This document shows positions 17,704 to 25,940 of a DNA stretch of 64,000 nucleotides, piece by piece. The translations under genes and the position numbers were made by a program. Every line of letters starts with the position of its first letter. Positions within the stretch are counted from its first letter, which is position 1. The notes beneath the pieces were generated by a model. That model searched no databases. It was not told the origin of the DNA and saw nothing but the letters and a program-made list of their open reading frames with translations. The stretch comes from B69-G16 sp964501905 (GTDB lineage Archaea > Thermoproteota > Thermoprotei > Thermofilales > B69-G16), in the NCBI GenBank assembly GCA_964501905.1, contig CAZCTW010000008.1:1-64000 (forward strand). The letters are read 5' to 3'.

Positions 17704-18035
17704 AGCTAGCTAGAGAATTCGTAGAGGAGGTTGCAGACAGTATCGGTCCCTTAACAGCAGTTGTCATAGGCTCTACCAGTAGAGGAGACTTTAACGCTTG
17801 GAGCGATATAGACGTCGTCATCATCTCCGATGTATTCGATGCTAATCCATTAAAAAGATTCGACTTGCTGATACCATTCATTAAACCAGGCATCGAGCCA
17901 ATCCCCCTCAGAACAGTAGACGTCTACAGACTCGCCGAGAAAAAAGCACCAGTAGTTAAAGAGATAGTTGAGGGCATAGTAATCAGAGATGACCTAGGAA
18001 TAATTAAAAAACTGAAAATATTTCTCAAAGAATAA
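17658..18035 (+). CDS. MNT-type minimal nucleotidyltransferase
   Basis: The 125-residue protein carries the nucleotidyltransferase signature GSTSRGDFNAWSDIDVVI (residues about 36-53): G-S, then D-x-D coordinating the catalytic metals. A third acidic position is possible in PLRTVDVYRL. Minimal MNT antitoxins of HEPN/MNT pairs have this size and can AMPylate the HEPN partner. The ATG at 17658 lies within the HEPN gene, which indicates translational coupling. All expected motifs are intact. Confidence 0.88.
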   Translation: MEILEERRKERQRRIKLAREFVEEVADSIGPLTAVVIGSTSRGDFNAWSDIDVVIISDVFDANPLKRFDLLIPFIKPGIEPIPLRTVDVYRLAEKKAPVVKEIVEGIVIRDDLGIIKKLKIFLKE

Positions 18036-18256
18036 ATGCAAATATAATAGCATAACATGGCTACCAACAAGATACAACCGAGGAAATCTTAGGAAAAGAC
18101 GAACTTGACTTCCCACCGCCAACATTCTCCAAGCCGGATCTTTAACAAGCACGCCTAAACTAACACCCAATTTCCAAGCCAGATCCTCAACAACCTGCCC
18201 GAAACAGCTACAAGTTAAAGAAAGACTAAGTAAATACTATACATAGTGGTGGAATC

Positions 18257-18604
18257 GTGGGGACTCTAACAGTAGTTATAAGCGACGACCTTGAGAAGAG
18301 GCTGCGAGAACATCTCCGCAGAACAGGCAGGACCAAACGCGTCTCTCTCTCAAACATAGTGGAGAAAGCTCTCAGAATCTACCTAGACTCCGTCGAGTAC
18401 GAGCAACAAGTTTTCTACGCCGAAAAAGACGGAGCGATAGTAGCTAAGGCTCAATCACTCAGAGAACTCGCAGACAAACTAAAGAAGCTAAACATCGATC
18501 CGAGAAGCGTCAAAATATACTCGACGAAAACTCTAAGAGAAGGGAGAAAGCTCAGGCTAAGAGGAAACTCGAAGGCTTTAACACGGAGTCTAGACGAGAA
18601 TTGA
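18257..18604 (+). CDS. Ribbon-helix-helix protein with C-terminal small domain
   Basis: GTG start, 115 residues. The N-terminus LTVVISDDLEKRLREHLRR and SLSNIVEKALRIYL has a ribbon-helix-helix plan (strand, helix, turn, helix) as in VapB/CopG antitoxins. The following QQVFYAEKDGAIVAKAQSLRELADKLKKL with DPRSVKIYST resembles the small DUF5678-like module often appended to archaeal antitoxins. The usual toxin partner was not found: downstream only a 38-codon fragment follows. It could be an orphan antitoxin or a regulator. The end of the protein is very basic (REGRKLRLRGNSKAL). Confidence 0.6.
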   Translation: MGTLTVVISDDLEKRLREHLRRTGRTKRVSLSNIVEKALRIYLDSVEYEQQVFYAEKDGAIVAKAQSLRELADKLKKLNIDPRSVKIYSTKTLREGRKLRLRGNSKALTRSLDEN

Positions 18605-18639
18605 CCAGTTTATATGTTTCTTTGCGTATTTTAGACGTG

Positions 18640-18756
18640 ATGGGTATTACCGCTGAGGAGATCGTGGAGCTGTTCGAAAAAGATGCTAGGTCTAGGAAGA
18701 GGCTAGCGGAATTGTTAACGTCAGAGCCGGACATACGGCTAACAAACTTCCATTAG
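18640..18756 (+). pseudogene. Short fragment of an archaeal coiled-coil (DUF3782-like) protein
   Basis: A 38-codon frame from ATG 18640 reads MGITAEEIVELFEKDAR and RLAELLTSEPDIRL before stopping. Many archaeal proteins of the DUF3782-like group open with this pattern (helix, LLxSEPDVRL, then a long coiled coil). The coiled coil and nuclease-like end are missing. It is probably a truncated remnant; a functional 38-residue peptide is less likely. It follows the RHH gene by 36 bases. Confidence 0.4.
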
Positions 18757-18945
18757 CTGGTGGGCTGGTTTTGCGGTTTTCGGTTTTAGCGAACACACCT
18801 TAATCTATCATATGAAAGAATTTCAACTTCCCACGCAGCCCACACCAGCCAAAACCAATCACAACATAAAAGATCACGGGAAACATTACTATCCTAACCC
18901 ACAATACATAGATAAGAATATAAAAATGCTAACTATTTTTTCTAT

Positions 18946-20142
18946 GTGGCAACAGTTAGATTGCCTGCGAGAATCGGCAATCTTCAAATTCTAAGGCTTT
19001 TGGGCGAAGGAGGTTTCGCCAGAGTCTATCTGGCTAAACACTTGGTGTTGGATAGATTTGAAGCGGTTAAGATTCCTAAAATGGAGATTTTAACGCCGCA
19101 GCTGGTAGAGGAGATGCTGCAAGAAGCCAAAACACAGGCGAAGCTCATACACCCGAATATAGTACAGATATATGATGCTGGCATAGAAAACGGAATACCC
19201 TACATAAGAATGGAATACATGCCCAACGGAAGCCTAAGACAACTAATCCAGAAAAGAAAACTCACAGCAGAAGAAGCAGAAAAACTAATGCTAAAACTCC
19301 TAGAAGCAATAAACTACGCCTGGACTAAGCATAAGATAGTACACGGCGACATAACCCCAGAAAACATACTGTTTGACGCGGAGTGGAATCCCAAGCTTGC
19401 AGACTTCGGAATAGCCAAGAGACTAGAGAAAACAGAAACCACCAGAACCATATCCTTTATTAGGGGTAAGCCGGCCTACATGCCCCCAGAAGCATTCACT
19501 GGAAACTACCTACACCAAACAGACGTATACATGCTAGCAAAGACAATAATAGAAGCAATAACAGGCAAAACATACCCAGAAGAAGAAAAACTAGGAAAAC
19601 TAGCACCAATAATACAAGAAATGCTAAAACAAAACCCAACAAAACGGCCAACAGCAAACCAAATAATCAAAAAACTAAAACAAAAAACAACAACGACGCC
19701 TATACCACCTGCTTCTCTAACGCGCTCATCCAAGTCGCCTATCCAAGTCCTGAAGGAGGTTTTGAAGAGTAGAGGTTTTGTCCAGTTGTCTCAGCTCGGA
19801 GATTTAAGTAATTATGCCAAGTCACTGGCAGATCTAGGAGAAGCAGTACAGATAGAAGATGCCTTGTACTCTGCAGAATACCTAAAGGAAATATGGCAGA
19901 AACATGGACGACAAATACAGAAACTGCTCAAAAAGGGATATACAATACAGCAAATAGCAGAAACACTAGCAATACCACCCCAAACAATAAACCCAGGAAT
20001 AACAATAAAAACCATCCTAAACCTACCAATCCAAACAAAAACACTACAACACAACGACTGGGTTTTGTCTGTTGCTTTTAGCCCTGACGGCAAAGTGCTT
20101 GCAAGCGGCTCAGAGGATAGAACTGTCCGAATTTGGTTTTAA
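18946..20142 (+). CDS. Hanks-type Ser/Thr protein kinase ending in a single WD40 repeat
   Basis: GTG start, 398 residues. The kinase domain runs from about residue 8 to 245: Gly loop LGEGGFARVYLAK, VAIK-type lysine in EAVKIPK, catalytic loop HGDITPENILFD (near 133, HGD in place of HRD), DFG in LADFGIAKRL (near 153), and MPPEA for APE. A linker and a helical region follow, then one WD40 repeat (SVAFSPDGKVLASGSEDRTVRIW, near residues 376-397), after which the frame stops. Kinases of this group normally carry five to seven repeats, so the propeller has been lost. A box A at 18916-18926 predicts transcription starting at the GTG, so the message is probably leaderless. The stretch 19200-19720 is very rich in A (ACA, CAA, AAA codons), unlike its neighbours. 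Confidence 0.85.
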   Translation: MATVRLPARIGNLQILRLLGEGGFARVYLAKHLVLDRFEAVKIPKMEILTPQLVEEMLQEAKTQAKLIHPNIVQIYDAGIENGIPYIRMEYMPNGSLRQLIQKRKLTAEEAEKLMLKLLEAINYAWTKHKIVHGDITPENILFDAEWNPKLADFGIAKRLEKTETTRTISFIRGKPAYMPPEAFTGNYLHQTDVYMLAKTIIEAITGKTYPEEEKLGKLAPIIQEMLKQNPTKRPTANQIIKKLKQKTTTTPIPPASLTRSSKSPIQVLKEVLKSRGFVQLSQLGDLSNYAKSLADLGEAVQIEDALYSAEYLKEIWQKHGRQIQKLLKKGYTIQQIAETLAIPPQTINPGITIKTILNLPIQTKTLQHNDWVLSVAFSPDGKVLASGSEDRTVRIWF

Positions 20143-20269
20143 ATCTCTGTTTTGGTAGTTGGTGTAGGTTTAGAAGCCTTTATGTCATTGGGGCGTTTCT
20201 TTATTTTCTGAGTGGTTGTTTCCGTGTATTGTTGGCAGGTTTGTGGTGTTGAGGCTTAGCATGTATGGT

Positions 20270-21565
20270 TTATCTGGTGGTTTTCGAGATTTTTTCTATG
20301 AAGGCGTTTAGTTTCTGTGTTATTTCCTGTATCTTTCTTTTTATTTTTAGGAGGTTTTCTCTATTGTAGACTATTTTTCCGTTTACTATGGTTGTTGCGA
20401 CGTCGGCGCCTGTAGCTGAGTAGACTAGTGATGAGAGTAGGTTGTCTTTTCTCAGGGGTTGCAGGTGGATTGAGTTGGCGTCTATTAGCGTTAGGTCTGC
20501 CGTGTAGCCTTCCGCTATTTTTCCGATTTTTTCTCTTATGATTTTGCCGCCGTTTACCGTCGCGGCGTGTAGGGCGTCGCCTGCGTTGACTTCGGCGTCC
20601 CAGTAGTTGTTGCGTTGTAGTAGGACTGTGTATTTCATTTCTCTAAACATGTCTAGGCAGTTGTTGGTAGCGGCTCCGTCCGTTCCTAATCCGACGGTTA
20701 CGCCGCTTCTCACTGCTTCCTTGAAGGGGAAGAAGCCCGCTGTTGCGAGTTTCATGCTGGAGGTTGGGCAGTATATGATGCTGGCTTTTTTCCTTTTTAT
20801 GAGTTCTATCTCCCAGCTGGTAACCCATCCCAGGCGGATTAAACGTAGCCTACTGGAGAGGAGTCCGAGCCTGTCCAAGTATTCTACGGGGAATACTCCG
20901 TGTTTTTTCCTACACTCGTAGACTTCCCGCCTAGTCTCGGATACGTGCATGTAGACGTCCGCGTTTCTATTATCTGAGAACTCCTTAGCCATTAGGAGCG
21001 TCTCCTCCGAGCACGTATAGATCGAGTACACGTTGACTATTGGCTTTACGAGAGATAAGTTGCCGTATTTCTTGTAGAATTCCTCGAGTTCTCTAAGTAC
21101 TTCACGTGGGTCGTAGAAGTTATCGGCGAAAACCGGTCCTAGCGCGGCCCTAACGCCGGCTTCAACGGCCGCTTTTGCCGCTTCTTCGGGGTAGAAGTAC
21201 ATGTCTATGAAAGTTGTAATGCCAGAGGATAACATCTCGTATATCGCCAGTTTAGACGCCAGGTAGACGATACGCGGCTCTAACCTAGCCTCTGCAATCC
21301 AGATTTTCCTCAACCACTCGTCTAGCTCAGCATCATCGTAGTAGCCGCGGAACAGTACCATAGCCGCGTGAGTGTGGCAGTTGACGAGCCCTGGCATCAC
21401 TACCTTATCGGAGCAATCGACTACTATCCCCGTCTTCCTCAAGTGCTCGCCTATAGCCTCTATCTCTCCATCGCAGATTAAGACGTCCTCGCCGCATAGT
21501 ACTTTCCCGTTCATCGTCGCTATGTACTTGCAGTTTTTTAGCAAAATCTCCTCGGTCATATGCAT
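20270..21565 (-). CDS. Amidohydrolase, MtaD/chlorohydrolase-like deaminase
   Basis: The 431-residue enzyme belongs to the aminohydrolase group that includes 5'-methylthioadenosine/S-adenosylhomocysteine deaminase. Metal-site motifs are present: PGLVNCHTHAAM, MHVSET and VGLGTDGAATNNCLDMF. Two usual histidines are replaced, however: the HG/HC-type position reads LIRLGWVTSWE, and the H-C-P-x-S motif reads IYCPTSSMKL. Substrate may therefore differ from MtaD. The barrel and the C-terminal EGYTADLTLID beta domain are complete. The frame is open from a TTG at 21583, but ATG 21565 (or 21559) is more likely. Neighbours give no pathway hint. Confidence 0.75.
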   Translation of the reverse strand: MHMTEEILLKNCKYIATMNGKVLCGEDVLICDGEIEAIGEHLRKTGIVVDCSDKVVMPGLVNCHTHAAMVLFRGYYDDAELDEWLRKIWIAEARLEPRIVYLASKLAIYEMLSSGITTFIDMYFYPEEAAKAAVEAGVRAALGPVFADNFYDPREVLRELEEFYKKYGNLSLVKPIVNVYSIYTCSEETLLMAKEFSDNRNADVYMHVSETRREVYECRKKHGVFPVEYLDRLGLLSSRLRLIRLGWVTSWEIELIKRKKASIIYCPTSSMKLATAGFFPFKEAVRSGVTVGLGTDGAATNNCLDMFREMKYTVLLQRNNYWDAEVNAGDALHAATVNGGKIIREKIGKIAEGYTADLTLIDANSIHLQPLRKDNLLSSLVYSATGADVATTIVNGKIVYNRENLLKIKRKIQEITQKLNAFIEKISKTTR

Positions 21566-21980
21566 CAACTCAACTCTCAACAATATTTTCAGTATACATT
21601 ATATTTAGTTCTATACTTTCCGAGAGTCAAAACCTGCTTAATACGTTATTAAGGTGAGGAATCTCTGTCTAAATTATAGCGGAAAAGAGGGAAAGGCGAT
21701 AATAAATACTTTTTGATACAATATTAGTAACCTTGGGTTCGGCTAGATATAAGGTACTTGAATTAAAATTGATAGTTAAAATGGTTGTGTTTCTCTTAAA
21801 TATTCGTCTAGGCAATATTCCATCTCCTAGCCTCGTGGGAAATAAGCCGTAAATTCAACTCGTTAAAAGAGAAACTAAAAGCTCTTAGAGGAATCGGGGG
21901 ACACGGGCAGGGTTTCTTTTAAAAGAACGATGCAAAGTTTGCCGTTTAGGTATGGTAAAATCTTAAAGAAAAATAATAAA
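21566..21980. other. Intergenic stretch, no gene seen
   Basis: About 415 AT-rich bases between the divergent amidohydrolase gene and the cobN promoter. No frame with protein-like content, no tRNA fold and no clear repeat was recognised. A regulatory leader cannot be excluded. Confidence 0.35.
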
Positions 21981-22016
21981 AGTATTACCTGTTGCTTAAA
22001 GAGTAACACTTAAATA
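21981..22016 (+). promoter_or_regulatory. Inverted-repeat operator overlapping the cobN promoter
   Basis: AGTATTAC (21981-21988) and GTAACACT (22003-22010) form an imperfect inverted repeat with 14 bases between the arms. The right arm runs into CTTAAATA (22009-22016), a box A, so a bound protein would cover the TFB/TBP site. The next start codon (GTG 22039) is at the distance expected for a leaderless message. Exactly the same arms, spacing and box recur at 28816-28851 before the transporter genes. The form GTATTAC-N14-GTAACAC resembles, from memory, predicted archaeal NikR sites (GTGTTAC-N14-GTAACAC); the regulator is therefore a guess. Confidence 0.7.
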
Positions 22017-22038
22017 AACAGCATAAAATAGTGAAGTA

Positions 22039-24438
22039 GTGGATGAGTCGGCTATCAGCGGAGGGTACACGGTGAAACTCGTTTTTATAATCGGCTACGG
22101 CGGCCGCGCCGCTCCTCTGCTCGAAAAAGCCCTACGGGAGATCAGTTCAGCACACAGTTTTAAGTACTCGGTTTTCACGGACCAGAATCTATACGCGGAG
22201 CATTCGGGGGAAATAGCTGAGGCTAACGCTGTGTTCTTGTACACCTATAAACTCCCCCGCGAAGTCGAGGAGGTTTTGAAAAAGCATAGAGGCGTCGTCG
22301 TGAGCATACAACCCGACTTCATGTATCTCTCAAAGGCGCCCCCAGAAGCCGTAGAGAAAGCCGTTAAACTCTACAAGCTTGGAGGCTACGATAATCTCAA
22401 ATCGCTCGTTTTCTTAATGCTCAAGCTTTCCGGCTTAAAAGTTCACGTACCCGAGCCTAGAGAAGTACCTTGGCACGGCATCTACCACCCTAAGCTGGGA
22501 ACTTTTACTTCGCTTGAGGACTACTTTAACGTGTACGAGTACGGCTCTAGGAAGCTTGTAGGCATACTTTTCTACAGGAGCGATTGGCTTTACGGAAGTA
22601 CTATAGTAATTGATAAGCTAGTCTCTGCCCTGGAGGCGAAGGGGCTAGGTGTTGTCCCCGTCTTCACCTATAGTTTTAGAGACGTAAGCGTGGGCAGTCC
22701 TTCCGCGGACGATAGTATACGGAAGTTCTTTCTAAAAAATGGGAAACCCGTTATCGAGGTTTTAGTAAACTTGACGAGTTTCTTCCTACTCGATAGGAAG
22801 GAGAAAACGCAACCCGCCGGCTTTAAAACAGCTAGCGGCCTAGAGCTTTTAAAAAAGCTTAATATTCCCATACTTCAAGCGGTCAAATCCTACTATAGAA
22901 GCAGGGAAGAGTGGCTAAACGACGAGCAGGGGCTCGACTATATGAGCCAGGTATACGGGGTTATAATGCCCGAAGTTGACGGGGCTATACAGCCGATATT
23001 CATATCTGGAAGCCGAGTGTCTGTTGACGGCGTAAAACGCTACGAGCCCGTAGAGGAGCACGTCAACTACCTAGCCAACGTAGTTGATAAATGGGTTAAA
23101 CTACGCGACAAGCCTCCGAGCAGGCGTAGAGTAGCGATAGTACTAATAAACCCTCCGTGTAAGGGGTTGGAGGCGAATATAGCGGTGGGCATGGGCTTAG
23201 ATGTCCCCGAGAGCGTAGTGAGGCTTCTCTGGAGGCTTAAGGAGTTGGGCTACGACGTCGGGGAGTGGCTGCCAGAGAGCGGGGAGGAACTGGTCAAGAT
23301 CATCATGGAGAAGAAGGCTATAAGCGAGTTCCGCTGGACCCCGGTGGAGGAGATAGTGGCTAAAGGTGGCGCAGCGTCTTTTGTGGATAGGGGGCAGTAT
23401 ATTGAGTGGTTTAACGAGCTGCCCGAAGAGGCTAGGAGGCGTATGGTAGAGGAGTGGGGAGACCCCGTAGACGTTCTCGAAGGCAGAGCTCCCAAAGAGC
23501 TCGCGGGGATGGTTTATAACGGCAAGTTTGTCGTGCCCGGCGTCCTCTTCGGAAACATCCTAATAACGCCGCAGCCTAAGCGGGGATGTGCGGGCGCCAG
23601 GTGCGACGGTAAGGTTTGTAGAATCCTGCACGACCCGACGATACCTCCTCCCCACCAGTGGCTCGCCGTTTACAGGTGGATAACCAGGGTGTTTAAAGCC
23701 GATGTCGTGATACACTTCGGCACTCACGGATACTTGGAGTTCCTGCCCGGGAAGGGCGTGGGTTTAAGTTGGCTTTGCTGGCCCGAGATAAGCATAGACG
23801 ATGTGCCGCACCTATACGTCTACGTGGTATCTAACCCTATGGAAGGCGTCGTGGCAAAGAGGAGGGGGTATGCGGCGCTCGTAGACCACTTATACCCGCC
23901 TATGTCCATGGCCCGCGTGCTCGACGAAATAGACGTCCTCCTAACTCAGTACTCGAAGGCGAAAATGCTCGGGGATGAGGCTAGGATGAGGTTTGTGTTC
24001 GAACAGTTAGTCAAGAAGGCTAAAGAGTGTAATATACCTGTAGGGGACGGCGCGGATATGGATCAAGTCGTGGATGAGATCCACCGCTACGTAGACCTAG
24101 TTCGAGGTTCGCAGGTTAACATGGGCCTTCACGTGCTGGGCGCGCCTCCTAAAGGTAAGAGGCTAGCGGAGTACGTGGTAGCCGCCATGGCCTACGACTC
24201 GTACTTTTGCCCCAGCATAAAGAGGGTTTTAGCCGAGTACTTGGGCTTAGACTACGACGAGCTTAGGCGTAGCCCGCTCGAGTATAACGCCAAGCTAGGC
24301 ATGGTCAATAAAGATGTTCTGACCAGGTTGGAGGAAGCGGCCGTGTATATCGTGGAGAAGCTACTGGAGTTGGGAGATGTTCCCGACGCTGAAGTTTTAA
24401 AAATTGTCGAGGAGGGGGTTTCTAGGTGTCTCACTTAA
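22039..24438 (+). CDS. cobN: Cobaltochelatase CobN / magnesium-chelatase H-like, N-terminal subunit
   Basis: This 799-residue protein is the first two thirds of a CobN/BchH-type chelatase large subunit, which inserts Co or Mg into a tetrapyrrole using ATPase subunits. Recognisable segments are IVVIDKLVSALEAKGLGVVPVFTYS-like strand (GSTIVIDKLVSALEAKG), SFRDVSVGS, VALVLINPPCKG-type motif (RRVAIVLINPPCKGLEAN), ITPQPKRG, HDPTIPPPHQWLAVYRWI, and DVVIHFGTHGYLEFLPGKGVGLSW, the signature of the catalytic core. The rest of CobN is encoded by the next gene, overlapping by 13 bases in the -1 frame. GTG 22039 fits a leaderless start; GTG 22072 with GGAGGG seven bases before it is an alternative, giving a more typical N-terminus. 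Confidence 0.9.
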   Translation: MDESAISGGYTVKLVFIIGYGGRAAPLLEKALREISSAHSFKYSVFTDQNLYAEHSGEIAEANAVFLYTYKLPREVEEVLKKHRGVVVSIQPDFMYLSKAPPEAVEKAVKLYKLGGYDNLKSLVFLMLKLSGLKVHVPEPREVPWHGIYHPKLGTFTSLEDYFNVYEYGSRKLVGILFYRSDWLYGSTIVIDKLVSALEAKGLGVVPVFTYSFRDVSVGSPSADDSIRKFFLKNGKPVIEVLVNLTSFFLLDRKEKTQPAGFKTASGLELLKKLNIPILQAVKSYYRSREEWLNDEQGLDYMSQVYGVIMPEVDGAIQPIFISGSRVSVDGVKRYEPVEEHVNYLANVVDKWVKLRDKPPSRRRVAIVLINPPCKGLEANIAVGMGLDVPESVVRLLWRLKELGYDVGEWLPESGEELVKIIMEKKAISEFRWTPVEEIVAKGGAASFVDRGQYIEWFNELPEEARRRMVEEWGDPVDVLEGRAPKELAGMVYNGKFVVPGVLFGNILITPQPKRGCAGARCDGKVCRILHDPTIPPPHQWLAVYRWITRVFKADVVIHFGTHGYLEFLPGKGVGLSWLCWPEISIDDVPHLYVYVVSNPMEGVVAKRRGYAALVDHLYPPMSMARVLDEIDVLLTQYSKAKMLGDEARMRFVFEQLVKKAKECNIPVGDGADMDQVVDEIHRYVDLVRGSQVNMGLHVLGAPPKGKRLAEYVVAAMAYDSYFCPSIKRVLAEYLGLDYDELRRSPLEYNAKLGMVNKDVLTRLEEAAVYIVEKLLELGDVPDAEVLKIVEEGVSRCLT

Positions 24439-25940
24439 AAGTTTTTACAGAGAAGGAGAGGAAGGTCGTAGAGGCTTTTAGGAAGGCTCTGCAAGTAGCT
24501 AAACTGATAGAAGAGTGTAGTCGAGAGCTGCCGGCGCTGTGTCACGGAATTTCTGGAGGCTATATCGAGCCGGGTGCTTCGGGCGCGATTACTAGGGGCA
24601 AGTTTGAGATTTTGCCTACTGGGAGGAATTTCTACGCTGTAGATCCTAGGGCTATACCGACGCCGGCCGCGTGGAAGGTAGGCGTGGAGACCGCCGAGAA
24701 AGTTCTCAAACACTATTTAGAGCATCACGGGAAATACCCCGAAACAGTCGGTTTTGTCCTGTGGAGTATCGACGCGTACAAAGCGGACGGCGAAGAACTA
24801 TCACAGATACTGTACCTGCTGGGAGTAAAGCCCGTGTGGAGGGAAGACGGGACGATAGCGGGCTTAGAGGTTATCCCGCTCGAGGAGTTAGGGAGGCCTA
24901 GAGTGGATTGTCTCGTTAGGATAAGTGGTATAGTCAGGGATACGTTGCCTAACTACATCTACTTAATCGACGAGGCTGTTGAGAAGGTGGCGTTGCTAGA
25001 CGAGCCATTGGAAGCGAACTTCGTTAAAAAACATTACCTAGAGCACGTGGAAAAACTCCAGAGAAACTTGGGGCGGAGCTTAGCGGAGGAGCTCGCCATG
25101 TACAGGGTGTTCTGTGCTCCGCCGGGCGCCTATGGAGCGGGCGTAAACTTGGCGGTTGAAGCGTCGGCGTGGAAGAGCGACGAAGACCTCGCGAAGGTCT
25201 GGGTTCAGTGGAGCGGCTACGCGTATGGGAGGAAAAAATACGGTGTAAAGGCGCACGCTGTCCTCTTGGAGACCCTTAGAACCGTTGAAGTAGTTTCGAG
25301 AAATCATATAAGCGATGAACACGACATATTCGGGTGTTGCTGTTACTTCGCCTATCATGGGGGCTTCTACAACGCGGCGAAGGCGGTATCTGGTAGGGAA
25401 GTCGAGGCGGTACAGGTCGATACTAGGGATATTTCAGACCCGAAAGTTGTCGATATGAAGTTGGAGATAGAGAGGATAGTTAGAGCTAAATTGCTAAATC
25501 CCGCGTGGATCGAGGAAATGAAGAAACACGGCTATAGAGGCGCCAGCGAGTTCAGCAGGAAGATACTACACCTCTACGGTTGGAGCGCTACGACGAAGCT
25601 CGTAGATAAGTGGGTTTACGACCAGATAGCTGAGAAGTACGCGCTGGACGAGGATATGAGGAAGTGGTTCGAAGAACATAATCCGTGGGCTTTAGAGGAA
25701 ATCGTGAGGAGATTGTTGGAAGCGGCTAAACGCGGACTCTGGAAGCCCTCCGAGGAAATGCTGGAAAAACTCGAGGAAGTATATAGCGAGATAGAAGGGT
25801 TAATGGAGGAGTTGACTACTGTCGAGGGCGAGCATCAAGGAGGCGGAATCGCCGTGTATACCGCTGAAGACGACGAGCATTGGATCGAAAGTATTAGAGA
25901 GGTGGAGAAGCTATGGTCTGCGGTCAAGAGAGAAAAGTAG
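24426..25940 (+). CDS. cobN: Cobaltochelatase CobN-like, C-terminal subunit
   Basis: The 504-residue protein continues CobN: ALCHGISGGYIEPGASGAI, then EILPTGRNFYAVDPRAIPTPAAW, a very conserved CobN/BchH block. VGFVLWSIDAYKADGEELSQIL, RVDCLVRISGIVRDTLPN and VYVQWSGYAYG-like (VWVQWSGYAYG) follow, with DHDIFGCCCYFAYHGG near the end. GTG 24426 lies before the stop of the N-terminal gene, which points to translational coupling rather than frameshifting: no slippery heptamer is seen in the 13-base overlap. Sum of the two products (about 1300 residues) equals a normal CobN. It overlaps the ChlID gene by 28 bases. Confidence 0.9.
   Translation: MSHLKVFTEKERKVVEAFRKALQVAKLIEECSRELPALCHGISGGYIEPGASGAITRGKFEILPTGRNFYAVDPRAIPTPAAWKVGVETAEKVLKHYLEHHGKYPETVGFVLWSIDAYKADGEELSQILYLLGVKPVWREDGTIAGLEVIPLEELGRPRVDCLVRISGIVRDTLPNYIYLIDEAVEKVALLDEPLEANFVKKHYLEHVEKLQRNLGRSLAEELAMYRVFCAPPGAYGAGVNLAVEASAWKSDEDLAKVWVQWSGYAYGRKKYGVKAHAVLLETLRTVEVVSRNHISDEHDIFGCCCYFAYHGGFYNAAKAVSGREVEAVQVDTRDISDPKVVDMKLEIERIVRAKLLNPAWIEEMKKHGYRGASEFSRKILHLYGWSATTKLVDKWVYDQIAEKYALDEDMRKWFEEHNPWALEEIVRRLLEAAKRGLWKPSEEMLEKLEEVYSEIEGLMEELTTVEGEHQGGGIAVYTAEDDEHWIESIREVEKLWSAVKREK

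Noticed and set aside
18036..18256. Antisense frame with DLAWKLGVSLGVLV between the MNT and RHH genes
   Set aside because: No start or family match, and composition does not distinguish it from chance.
18812..18860. A single CRISPR-repeat-like string (GAATTTCAACTTCCCAC)
   Set aside because: Only one copy occurs and no spacer-repeat pattern or cas gene is present.
18757..18860. Possible inverted repeat with GCTGGTGGGCTG and a near complement 80 bases on
   Set aside because: Arms match imperfectly and no mobile element or gene boundary fits.
24426..24438. Programmed -1 frameshift joining the two CobN parts
   Set aside because: No slippery heptamer precedes the stop and a GTG start stands in the overlap; coupled translation is simpler.
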